The notes beneath the pieces are model-generated. The model saw only the letters and a list, made by a program, of their open reading frames with translations. It searched no databases and was not told the DNA's origin. The position numbers were made by a program, and so were the translations under genes. Positions 24,968 through 33,153 of a stretch of DNA of 64,000 nucleotides are shown here, one piece after another (position 1 is the first letter of the stretch; each line of letters starts with the position of its first letter). The stretch comes from Actinoplanes flavus (GTDB lineage Bacteria; Actinomycetota; Actinomycetes; Mycobacteriales; Micromonosporaceae): contig NZ_JAGFNS010000019.1 in the NCBI RefSeq assembly GCF_017592555.1, forward strand, positions 1-64,000, given 5' to 3'.

Positions 24968-26977
24968 ATGACGACGGGGCGACGGTTGTTCTCGGCGATG
25001 TCCGTGGCGGCGCTGGTGGTGGCCGGCGCCGTCAACGCCGCACCGGCCGTGGCCACGCCCCCGCCCGTGGATCCGGACACGCCGTGGCGCATGCGCCACT
25101 GGCCGCAGACACAGCCGTGGCAGGTCGACGAGGCGGTCACTCTGGGCGGCCCGGCCGGCGCGCCCCAGCCGATCGACCCCCAGCGGTACGAGCTGCCGGA
25201 CACGATGACCTGGGACGACTACCGGGCCGTGCCGGGCACCGACTGGGCGAATCCGGCGGTGCGCGGCTCGGAACGCACCTTCAACGGGGCCCTGGTGCTC
25301 CTCGACTACCCGAACCAGCCGTTCGTGGTCACTCAGCCGGCGAACTCGACGATCTACGGGAACCCGTCCGGCGTACAGAATCTGGACCGTTCCGCGGTGC
25401 CGGCGTTCTATCGGGACTTCCTGAACAAACCGGGGGCGCTCAACCGCGGGCACACCATCCACGAGTACTGGATGGAGGACTCGAACGGGCGCTTCGGCAT
25501 CGACCTGAGCGCGTTCGGGGTCTACCAGATGCCGCACGCCAGTCACGAGTACGGCATCGAGAACTCCATGCAGCGTGGCCTGGGCTGTCCGGGCGACGAC
25601 GTGTGCGGGCGTGACCTGCGGGCCGACGCGCGCGCCGCCTGGATCGCCGCGGTCGGCGAGCAGGAGGCGGCCTCGTACGATTTCGTGTTCTTCCTCTCGG
25701 CGGGCCAGGACGAGTCGGCCACCTGGCAGGAGTTCGGCCCGATGAAGTTCACCACCAAGGAGGACGTCAGCGAGGAGTTCGGCCCGCCGGACGAGTCACT
25801 GCCGAACTGGAACGCGACCCGCTACGTCGAGTGGACGTCCTGGCAGGCCTCCGCGAACATCTGGCCGAACGCCACCCAGGGCAGCTCCCTGCAGGCGGAG
25901 AGCTCGGGCATGTCGACGTACGCGCACGAGTTCAGCCACATCCTCGGCATCGGCGACAACTACAACAACCCCTACTCCGTACCGGCGCGCCGCGATTACA
26001 GCGGGCCGTGGGAGATGCTCAGCCGCGGCACGTTCAACGGCCCCGGCGGACCGCACAGCCGGTGGCTGATCCCGGGAACCGCGGGCTCCTCGATGGGCGC
26101 ACAGCACATGCTGCGCAACAAGATGAAGCTCGGCATCGTCGACGACGCCGCGGTGCTGAAGCTGTCCCGCGACGCGCTCGCCCAGTCCGGCCTCGTGGTG
26201 ACGCGGGTGACGGCGCGCGCGGTCGACCCCGGCGGGCGCCGGCTGGCCGGCATCAACGTGACCCTGGACGGCGGCGATCGCAGCCCCTCCTGCAACGCCG
26301 CGACGGATCCGTACTGCGACGGCGGCGGGTACCACAACTACACGCTCGAAGTGGTCGACCGGATGGGCTTCGACTCGTTCACCCCGGACTCCGGCGTGCT
26401 GCTGGCCAAGACGAAGAACGCCGACGCCGCGCCGTTCATCTGGACCATCGACGCCAACCCGCAGGACATCGACAAGGTCGACTTCGTGCTGCCGGACGGC
26501 ACGCCGCAGAAGATGACCATCGGCGACTACCGGCAGCTCTCCGACGCGCTGTTCCACGCCGGCACCGGCTCGGGCAGCCTGTTCGAGTACACGGACACGG
26601 CCAACCGGCTGCACTTCTACGTGCTCGACCGGCAGCGGGACCGGCACGGCGTGCTCTCGTACGAGGTCGCGGTGCGCTCACTCGACGGCGCCGGACCGTC
26701 CACCCGCGGGGTGCGGGCCTCCTCGGCCACCGCTCGCCCCGGGCCGTCCGGCTGGGCCCGGTGCACGATTCCGATCCGCAACACCAGCCGGGACGCCGAC
26801 GTCTTCCGCATCTCGGCGCCGGGGGCGGTGCTGCCCCGGGCAGTCGTCGGGGTGGCGGGCCGTCAGTCCGCCTCGGTCGAGGTCTACGTCAAGGGTGTGC
26901 CGGCGGTGGCGGTCGAGGCCAGGTCGGAGAGCGACCCGAGCGCGACCGCCGTGGCCTCCTGCACCGTGCGACGGTGA
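24968..26977 (+). CDS. Secreted M6-type zinc metalloprotease
   Basis: Exported protease of 669 residues. Signal peptide about 1-30. The zinc-binding HExxH motif is His320-Glu-Phe-Ser-His324 in MSTYAHEFSHILGIGDNY, followed by WEMLSRGTFNGPGGPHSRW, which supplies the downstream conserved region of the M6 (immune-inhibitor-A-like) family. The C-terminal 250 residues are beta-rich and end in a Cys-containing domain. The usual M6 signature is complete, so it is probably active. There is no visible propeptide convertase site. It is divergent from the CocE-type hydrolase. Confidence 0.88.
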   Translation: MTTGRRLFSAMSVAALVVAGAVNAAPAVATPPPVDPDTPWRMRHWPQTQPWQVDEAVTLGGPAGAPQPIDPQRYELPDTMTWDDYRAVPGTDWANPAVRGSERTFNGALVLLDYPNQPFVVTQPANSTIYGNPSGVQNLDRSAVPAFYRDFLNKPGALNRGHTIHEYWMEDSNGRFGIDLSAFGVYQMPHASHEYGIENSMQRGLGCPGDDVCGRDLRADARAAWIAAVGEQEAASYDFVFFLSAGQDESATWQEFGPMKFTTKEDVSEEFGPPDESLPNWNATRYVEWTSWQASANIWPNATQGSSLQAESSGMSTYAHEFSHILGIGDNYNNPYSVPARRDYSGPWEMLSRGTFNGPGGPHSRWLIPGTAGSSMGAQHMLRNKMKLGIVDDAAVLKLSRDALAQSGLVVTRVTARAVDPGGRRLAGINVTLDGGDRSPSCNAATDPYCDGGGYHNYTLEVVDRMGFDSFTPDSGVLLAKTKNADAAPFIWTIDANPQDIDKVDFVLPDGTPQKMTIGDYRQLSDALFHAGTGSGSLFEYTDTANRLHFYVLDRQRDRHGVLSYEVAVRSLDGAGPSTRGVRASSATARPGPSGWARCTIPIRNTSRDADVFRISAPGAVLPRAVVGVAGRQSASVEVYVKGVPAVAVEARSESDPSATAVASCTVRR

Positions 26978-27057
26978 CGTCCTGTTCACCGAGGCGGGAC
27001 GGCGGCGTGCATCCGGCGGCGGTGTCCGCAGTGGATCTCGTGGTGGTGGGGCGTGTC

Positions 27058-27063
27058 TAGGCT
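27058..27063 (+). promoter_or_regulatory. Leaderless-type -10 box of the ECF sigma gene
   Basis: TAGGCT placed 6 bases before the GTG at 27070, the spacing of leaderless actinobacterial transcripts that begin at the start codon. It favours GTG 27070 over the adjacent GTG 27067. Confidence 0.5.
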
Positions 27064-27069
27064 GAGGTG

Positions 27070-27636
27070 GTGGACAGCCGAGTCGCCGAGGTCGAAGAGC
27101 TGGCACAGGCGGCCGCCGCCGGTGACGCCACCGCTCTGCATGCCCTGCTGAGCGTGGTACGACCGGACATGCTCCGGATATGTGCGCGGTTCCTGCCGAA
27201 CCGTGAAGACGCCGAGGACGCCTGCCAGGACGCGCTGTTCGCGCTCACCAGGTCGATCGGCGGCTTCGAGGGCCGCTCGTCGTTCCGTACCTGGCTCTAT
27301 CGTCTGACCGCCAACCGGGCCCGGTCGACGTACCAGAGGCTGCGTGGCCGTTTCCTGGCCGAATCGGGCGGGGTGCCGCTGCCCGAGCGTCCCGACCCTC
27401 GCCGGACCAGCGTGGTGGCGGGGACCCGCCTGGATCTGCTCGACGCGCTGGAGCGGCTACGGCCCGATCTCGCCGAGGCGGTCGTCCTGCGGGATCTGCT
27501 CGACCTCAGCTACGCCGACATCGCCGCGCTGGTCGCGGTGCCGGAGGGCACCGTGCGATCCCGCATCCACCATGGGCGTGCACAGCTGCGGGTGCGGCTG
27601 GCGCCGCCCGGGGAGCCCGGATGCGCGGCCGGCTGA
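27070..27636 (+). CDS. ECF-type RNA polymerase sigma factor
   Basis: Extracytoplasmic-function sigma factor of about 188 residues. Region 2 (about 15-85) includes FLPNREDAEDACQDALFALTRSI and SSFRTWLYRLTANRARSTYQRLR, which recognises and melts the -10. Region 4 (about 125-175) has AVVLRDLLDLSYADIAALVAVPEGTVRSRIHHGRAQLR, which binds the -35. No anti-sigma gene with a zinc motif follows. Instead the stop overlaps the start of a lipoprotein by 16 bases, and a Ser/Thr kinase lies just beyond. Those two may supply the signal input. The targets are unknown. Confidence 0.9.
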   Translation: MDSRVAEVEELAQAAAAGDATALHALLSVVRPDMLRICARFLPNREDAEDACQDALFALTRSIGGFEGRSSFRTWLYRLTANRARSTYQRLRGRFLAESGGVPLPERPDPRRTSVVAGTRLDLLDALERLRPDLAEAVVLRDLLDLSYADIAALVAVPEGTVRSRIHHGRAQLRVRLAPPGEPGCAAG

Positions 27637-28151
27637 CGGCCGGTGTGCTCGCCGCGTCGCTGGCCGTGGCGGGATGCGGAGCCGAGTCGCCGGTCTCGCC
27701 ACTTCCGACGGAGGCCGCCACCGCAACGGCGCCGGTACGATCGGCGGCCGCCGAGCCGGCGAGCAGTGCCCCGAGCGTGCCGCCGTCCCGGCCGTCGCCG
27801 GCGGCCACGTCGCCGACGTCGCGCCGCCCGCCGGTCGTCACGCCGAGCCCGAGCCCGAGCCGGACGTCCACCCGGCCGCCCGCGTCGCCGGCCTGTGCCG
27901 GCGCGGTCGTCCGCACCATCGACGTGGCCGCGGACGAGCTGGCTCTGGTTCCCGCGATGTGCCTGGCGGCCGGTGCGGTGCTGCGTATCGAGAACATCGG
28001 GCCGGGCGAGGTCACCACCGACGCGCCGGAGCTGGTCGCGCAGCATTACGAGGCCGGCGTCGTCGAGGTGCGTTTCGTGCGTCCGGGCACCGTCGTCGTG
28101 AGGATCCCCCAGGGCGGCCGGACCTACGACATCACGGTGGTGGTGCGCTAG
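27621..28151 (+). CDS. Lipoprotein with a shared Cys-patterned domain
   Basis: Exported lipoprotein of 176 residues. The lipobox LAVAGC puts the lipidated cysteine at 19. A Ser/Pro/Thr-rich spacer (20-90) leads to a compact C-terminal domain (92-176): Cys92-AGAVVRTID, then a second Cys114, AGAVLRIENIGPG, HYEAGVVEVRFVRPGTVVV. The same domain occurs twice in the secreted protein at 29534-30196. This copy keeps the first cysteine pair but has Gln and Val where the second pair would be. I do not recognise it as a named family; a cupredoxin-like beta-sandwich is possible. It is coupled to the sigma gene and may replace a classical anti-sigma sensor. Confidence 0.75.
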   Translation: MRGRLTAGVLAASLAVAGCGAESPVSPLPTEAATATAPVRSAAAEPASSAPSVPPSRPSPAATSPTSRRPPVVTPSPSPSRTSTRPPASPACAGAVVRTIDVAADELALVPAMCLAAGAVLRIENIGPGEVTTDAPELVAQHYEAGVVEVRFVRPGTVVVRIPQGGRTYDITVVVR

Positions 28152-29479
28152 CCGGTGCCGACGCCGGCGAGCAGCGCGTCGACCTCCTGGTCGCTCGTTT
28201 CCGGTACCGGGGCGAGCTGCACGTACAGCAGGGCCGCCGTGCGGGCGTCCGGCCGGGCCGCCTCGATGATCACCGGCTTGGGGCCGCCGCACGTGAAGCG
28301 CGCCACCACCCACTCGGCACCGGGCCGGCGGGTGTGCCGGACCGGCGCCGCGGCGCAGCGTGCGTGGGGGTGCTCCGCGACGAAACCGGCCGCCGTCGTG
28401 CGTTTCCCGGCGCTGCGGGACAGCCCGACGAACGCGCCGGGCACGCCCGGGTCGGTACGCCAGCGGCCCGGATCCGGGGAGATCACCAGCGCGGGTTCCA
28501 GCCGGCCGTCCCCGTCGGGGCGGCCGGCCCAGCCGGATCCGGCGGCGCGCCATCCGGCGGGCAGCACGACCGTCAGCCGCCCCGTACCGTCACGGGCCGT
28601 GTGTGCGCCCTCGGGGAGGGCGGCGTCGGACGGGACGCCGGCCAGGACGACGACGGCCCCGATGACGGCCGTCGCGCGCCCGAACCGTGTGAACGCGCCA
28701 CCGGAGCCGTTGCCGACGGCCCGGTCGAGCGCCGCGGCGAACGCGGCGGCGTCCGGAGGCCGGTCCCGCGGGTCACGCGCCGTCGCCCGGTGCAGGAGCG
28801 TGGCGACCCCGGCGGGTACGCCCGGGCGCAGCCGTGGCCGCCCGCCGCTCCGCGGTGCGCTCAGCAGCCGGGCGCCGAGTCGTCCCAGCCCGTAGACGTC
28901 GGCACTGGTGCCGACCGCGGCCAGGGGGTCGTCCTGTTCCGGCGCCATGTAGCCGGGGGTGCCGGCGCGCGCGGTCAGTCCCGACGCGGCGGCGAGCGCC
29001 TTCGCCAGGCCGAGGTCGGCGATCAGGACCCGATCCGGCCCGGGTGGCGCGGTCTGGAACAGGATGTTGCCGGGTGTGAGATCGCGGTGCACGATCCGGT
29101 GCCGGTGCAGCACCGCGACGCCCGCGGCGATCTCCCGCAGGATCCGCAGGGCCACGGTGGGCGGCAGGTCACCCTGGTCGAGCCGGTCACGCAGGCTGCC
29201 GCCCTCGGCGAATTCCATGACCGAGTACGGGCGCCCGTCCGGGAGTTCGCCGACGGCGTACACCCGTACCACCCGGTCGTCGGCGAGCCGCCACAGCAGC
29301 CGGGCCTCCTGCTGGAAGCGTTCCCGGACCCGCAGGTCATGGGCCCAGTTGTCGGCCAGCACCTTGATCGCCACGTGGGCGTCCAGCGCCGGGTCGTGGC
29401 CGAGCCACACGGTGGCGAACGACCCGGCGCCGAGCAACCGTTCGATGCGGTAGCCGCCGATCTGCCGCAGGCCGGTCAT
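28148..29479 (-). CDS. Membrane Ser/Thr protein kinase (PknB type) with extracellular sensor
   Basis: Protein of 443 residues. Kinase domain about 10-265: glycine loop LGAGSFATVW, Lys39 in VAIKVL, catalytic loop HRDLTPGN, DLG in place of DFG (common in bacterial kinases), and APE in YMAPEQ. One transmembrane helix about 285-303 (ATAVIGAVVVLAGV). The outer part of about 140 residues has two cysteines and no PASTA repeats, so it is not a muropeptide-type kinase; its ligand is unknown. It converges on the lipoprotein gene, and their stop codons share one CTAG. With the sigma factor and the domain-sharing exported proteins, a cell-surface signalling locus is likely. Confidence 0.9.
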   Translation of the reverse strand: MTGLRQIGGYRIERLLGAGSFATVWLGHDPALDAHVAIKVLADNWAHDLRVRERFQQEARLLWRLADDRVVRVYAVGELPDGRPYSVMEFAEGGSLRDRLDQGDLPPTVALRILREIAAGVAVLHRHRIVHRDLTPGNILFQTAPPGPDRVLIADLGLAKALAAASGLTARAGTPGYMAPEQDDPLAAVGTSADVYGLGRLGARLLSAPRSGGRPRLRPGVPAGVATLLHRATARDPRDRPPDAAAFAAALDRAVGNGSGGAFTRFGRATAVIGAVVVLAGVPSDAALPEGAHTARDGTGRLTVVLPAGWRAAGSGWAGRPDGDGRLEPALVISPDPGRWRTDPGVPGAFVGLSRSAGKRTTAAGFVAEHPHARCAAAPVRHTRRPGAEWVVARFTCGGPKPVIIEAARPDARTAALLYVQLAPVPETSDQEVDALLAGVGTG

Positions 29480-29533
29480 GATGGCACAATCTCACCCGTC
29501 ACGGCTCGACCATAGACGCCGATCGGTATACGG

Positions 29534-30196
29534 CTACCGGACCGCGACCGCCGTCACGGAGCGTGTCGTCGCGTCCACGGTGGCGGTGAGGACGACGCTG
29601 GCCGGCCGGCGGAACTGGCAGGCGTGGATGCCGGCCTCGTAGTGGCAGTTCACGGCGCCGGCGGGGGTGGCCGACAGCAGGCCGGGCCCGAGGTTGACCA
29701 CCCGCAGCGTCGCGCCGGCCCGCAGGCACGGCGACCACCAGCGCAGCTCGTCGTTGGTGTCGAGATCGACCACGCTGCCCGCCGGCGAGCAGGCCGTCGA
29801 CGGCTGTCCGGGTACCGCCGCGGGCACCCGGACGAGCAGCTCCCGGGCGCCCGGGGCCAGCGAGAGGCGTACGGTGCCGGTGCGGATGAGGCGGCACTGG
29901 TAGGTGCCCGCCGCGTAGAAGCAGTCGGTCATGGTGGCGGGCTCCGCGAGCAGCGACCCGGGTCCGGTGTTGACGACGCGTACGACCCCGCCGACCGCGA
30001 TGCACAGGGACGGCAGCGTGCCGGGCTGTGCGGCGTCGACGGAGTGGACCACCGCGCCCTGGCAGGTGGCGGCGCGGGTCGCGGTGGACGGCGGCCCGGC
30101 GGCCGCCGGTGCGGCGCCCGAGAGACCGGCCGCCAGTAGGGTGAGTGCGAGCAACACGGCCGTACCGAACCGGTGGCGAGATGACGAGATGCGCAT
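29534..30196 (-). CDS. Secreted protein with two copies of an unrecognised four-Cys domain
   Basis: Exported protein of 220 residues: signal peptide about 1-33, then two tandem domains, 45-125 and 136-219. Each has four cysteines at nearly identical spacing (45, 65, 92, 101 and 136, 157, 184, 193). The shared pattern is C...D......P.C..AG..LRVVN.GPG......C.Y.AG...C.......V. The domain at 92-176 of the neighbouring lipoprotein is a third copy. The ATG at 30196 has AAGGAG 11 bases upstream. A GTG at 30208 is possible but leaves the ribosome-binding site adjacent. The gene lies just upstream of the kinase on the same strand. No catalytic motif is visible; a ligand-binding or structural role is a guess. 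Confidence 0.8.
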   Translation of the reverse strand: MRISSSRHRFGTAVLLALTLLAAGLSGAAPAAAGPPSTATRAATCQGAVVHSVDAAQPGTLPSLCIAVGGVVRVVNTGPGSLLAEPATMTDCFYAAGTYQCRLIRTGTVRLSLAPGARELLVRVPAAVPGQPSTACSPAGSVVDLDTNDELRWWSPCLRAGATLRVVNLGPGLLSATPAGAVNCHYEAGIHACQFRRPASVVLTATVDATTRSVTAVAVR

Positions 30197-30337
30197 GACG
30201 GCGTTCACTCCTTTTCGTAGGGCTGTCCTCCTGTCTGTCCCACCGCGATCCGCTTTCGTTCACCCGGAGAATCGTCCGATGTTTCGGATGGCGTCGCATG
30301 CCCTCAGCAAGAGCGCGATCCCGCCGATCCCCTATAG

Positions 30338-33151
30338 GTGAGGGTGCGCGCCCAGGAGGTGGAACCGGCACCGGCGTTGGACCGGCTGGTCCGGATGGCC
30401 ACGCGGCAGTTGCGTGCTCCGGTCGCGGGGATGTCCCGGCCCGGCACGGATCCGCACGAGTCGCATCCGTGCAACCGGTACGTGGTCAGCGAGGGCAACC
30501 CGCTGATCGTCGCCCGCTGCGACGCCGACCCGCGGCTGAGCCGTGACCCGGCGGTCCGGGAGCACGAGACCGTCGCCTACGCCGGATATCCGCTCCGGGG
30601 GCCGGACGGGGCGTCACCCGGCGTGTTCTTCGTGGCCGACATCGTGCCGAGGCAGTGGACCGACGACGAGCTGCAGAACCTGCTCGATCTGGCTGAGACC
30701 GCCGAGTCGGAGATCGCGCTGCGCAGCTCGTACGACGCCGCACGGCAGTCCGAGGCACGGCTGCGGAGGATGCTGGACGGCGCGATCGAGGCCTACCTGT
30801 CGATGGATGCCGCCGGGCGGATCGTCGGGTGGAACAGGTCCTCCGAGCACCTGTTCGGCTGGTCCGCCGCCGAAGCCCTGGGCAAGCGCACCACCGATCT
30901 GCTCGTGCCGCCGAGATTCCGGGTCAAGCACGAGCGGAGGCTGGCCGAGGCCCGGCGTACCGGAACCTCCGATCTTGCCGGGCATTGGCTGGAACTGGCG
31001 TTGCTGGACCGGCAGGGCCGGGAGATCCCGGTCGAGACATCCCTGTACATGGACGACGAGCACGGCCCGCCGGTGTTCAGCATGTTCATGCACGACATCA
31101 CCGAACGGACCGTGGCGCGGGCCGAACTGGAGAACGAACGGGCTTTCCTGCAGGCGATGCTGAACAGCCTGGACGTCGGGGTGGCGGCCTGCGACAGCGA
31201 AGGCGTCCTGACCCAGTTCAACTCGGCCATGCGGGAGATCCACGGTCAGGACATGCGGCCGATCAGGCCGGAGTCGTGGTCGCGGACCTACCATCTGTTC
31301 GAACCGGACGGGCACACCCCGATGCGGCCGGAGGATGCCGGTCTGGCCCGCGCCTTCCGGGGTGAGATCGTGCGGCGCCAGGAGGTGGCGATCGTCGTCC
31401 CGGGCCGGCCGCCGCGCCACTTCCTCAGCAACTCCCGGCCGGTCGAGACCGCGGACGGGCGGTGCCTCGGCGCCGTGGTGGCGTTGCACGAGATCACCGA
31501 GACGCGTCGCGCCGACCTGCTGCGCCGTTGCCGGTACGCCGTCGCGAGCGCGCTTTCCGAGGCCACCTCGGCGCAGGAGGCGGCGTCCGCGGCCGCCGAG
31601 GCCGTCGCCGCGGAACTGCGGTGGGCCTGCGCCGAGTACTGGGAGATCGACGAGAGTCGGAACCTGCTCGTCCGGCGCAGTTGCTGGAGCCGGCCCGGCA
31701 CCGACCTGACGGAATTCCGCAACGAAGGCACCGAGGCCCTCACCTGCGGCCATGCCTTGGGTGGTTCGGTCTGGGAACGCGGCATCGAGATCTGGAGCAC
31801 CGACCTGATCCGCGACCTCGCCTTCCCACACCGGGGCCGGGTGCGGGCCGGGCACCGGGCCGGGCTGCGGACGGGAATCGGTGTGCCGGTGCACTGTGGT
31901 CACGGGGTGGCCGGTGCGCTCGTGTTCTTCATCGACGCCGAGGTCGACCGCGACGACGAGATCCTCGCCATGCTGCACGACGTCGCCGGACAGATCGGCC
32001 GTTTCGTGGAACGGCGCCGCGCCGAGGACCTCACCCTCGCGCTGGCCGCCGCCCGCAGCGACTTCAACCGGGTCGTCGAGCAGGTCAACGACTCCTTCTG
32101 GACCGTCGAGATCACCTCGTCCGGCGAGGTCCGCTCACGATACTCCAGCGTCGGCGGCAAGGGCGTCTACGGCGGCACCCTGCCCACCGACGCGGACATG
32201 GCGACCACCATCCGGGCGCTCGTGCATCCGGACGACCGTGAGATCTTCGAGCTGTTCTACGAGCAGGGGTCGACGGGCGAGCCGGCCGAATGCGAATGCC
32301 GGATAGCCGGTTTCGACGGCGTCACCCGCTGGGTGTGGTTCCGCGCCGTCCCGCGCCGCGAGAACGGCCGCCTCTACGTCGACGGCACCAGCACGAACGT
32401 CACCGAACGCCGGGAACTCGCCGACCAGCGGGAACGGCTGCTCACCCAGGAACAGCAGCAGGTACGCCGCCTCCAGGAACTCGACCGGATGAAGGACGAA
32501 CTGGTCGCCGTCGTCAGCCACGAGCTGCGCAACCCCATCGCCATCATCGTCGCCCACACCGAAGCGCTGCGCGAGGAACCCGGCCTGGCCGACCAACCCG
32601 AGCTCGCCGTCATCGCACGGACCAGCGACCACCTCAACCACCTCGTCGAGGACCTGCTGGACCTGGCCCGCTTCGACAGCGGGCGAACCACCATCGACCG
32701 CAAGCCACTGCGCCTGGACCAGCTGCTGCGCCAGGCCGTACACGATCACCAGCCGAACGCCGAAACCCGGTCGGTCACCCTCACCGCCGACATCGGTCCT
32801 CTACCGCTGGTGCCCGGCGACGGTCCCCGGCTCCGGCAGGTCGTCGACAACCTGCTCTCCAACGCCATCAAGTACACGCCCGGCGGCGGCACCGCCACGG
32901 TGACCGCGCACGCCGACGACACCACCGTCACCATCGACATCACCGACACCGGCATCGGCATCCCCGCCGAGCAGTATCCGAAGCTCTTCACCCGCTTCTT
33001 CCGCGCCACCACCGCGACCGATCGCAAGATCAAGGGCACCGGCCTCGGCCTCGCCGTCACCAAGGCCATCGTCGACGCGCACGACGGCACGATCACCGCC
33101 CAGCCGGCGCCCACCGGCGGCACCACCTTCACGGTGACCCTGCCCCACTGA
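30338..33151 (+). CDS. Soluble multi-sensor histidine kinase (GAF-PAS-PAS-GAF-PAS-HisKA-HATPase)
   Basis: Two-component sensor kinase of 937 residues without transmembrane helices. In order: a GAF-like N-terminal part (about 1-125), PAS (about 143-262, GRIVGWNRSSEHLFGW), PAS (about 265-395), GAF (about 400-565), a PAS-like domain (about 575-690), HisKA with phospho-acceptor His728 in VVSHELRNP, and an ATPase domain with N box NLLSNAIKYTPGGG, DTGIGIP and GTGLGLAV. It senses cytoplasmic signals or diffusible ligands. No response regulator is adjacent. The GTG start is the first in frame, but the GAF-like domain looks short at its N-terminus, so the true start is uncertain. Confidence 0.88.
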   Translation: MRVRAQEVEPAPALDRLVRMATRQLRAPVAGMSRPGTDPHESHPCNRYVVSEGNPLIVARCDADPRLSRDPAVREHETVAYAGYPLRGPDGASPGVFFVADIVPRQWTDDELQNLLDLAETAESEIALRSSYDAARQSEARLRRMLDGAIEAYLSMDAAGRIVGWNRSSEHLFGWSAAEALGKRTTDLLVPPRFRVKHERRLAEARRTGTSDLAGHWLELALLDRQGREIPVETSLYMDDEHGPPVFSMFMHDITERTVARAELENERAFLQAMLNSLDVGVAACDSEGVLTQFNSAMREIHGQDMRPIRPESWSRTYHLFEPDGHTPMRPEDAGLARAFRGEIVRRQEVAIVVPGRPPRHFLSNSRPVETADGRCLGAVVALHEITETRRADLLRRCRYAVASALSEATSAQEAASAAAEAVAAELRWACAEYWEIDESRNLLVRRSCWSRPGTDLTEFRNEGTEALTCGHALGGSVWERGIEIWSTDLIRDLAFPHRGRVRAGHRAGLRTGIGVPVHCGHGVAGALVFFIDAEVDRDDEILAMLHDVAGQIGRFVERRRAEDLTLALAAARSDFNRVVEQVNDSFWTVEITSSGEVRSRYSSVGGKGVYGGTLPTDADMATTIRALVHPDDREIFELFYEQGSTGEPAECECRIAGFDGVTRWVWFRAVPRRENGRLYVDGTSTNVTERRELADQRERLLTQEQQQVRRLQELDRMKDELVAVVSHELRNPIAIIVAHTEALREEPGLADQPELAVIARTSDHLNHLVEDLLDLARFDSGRTTIDRKPLRLDQLLRQAVHDHQPNAETRSVTLTADIGPLPLVPGDGPRLRQVVDNLLSNAIKYTPGGGTATVTAHADDTTVTIDITDTGIGIPAEQYPKLFTRFFRATTATDRKIKGTGLGLAVTKAIVDAHDGTITAQPAPTGGTTFTVTLPH

Positions 33152-33153
33152 GG

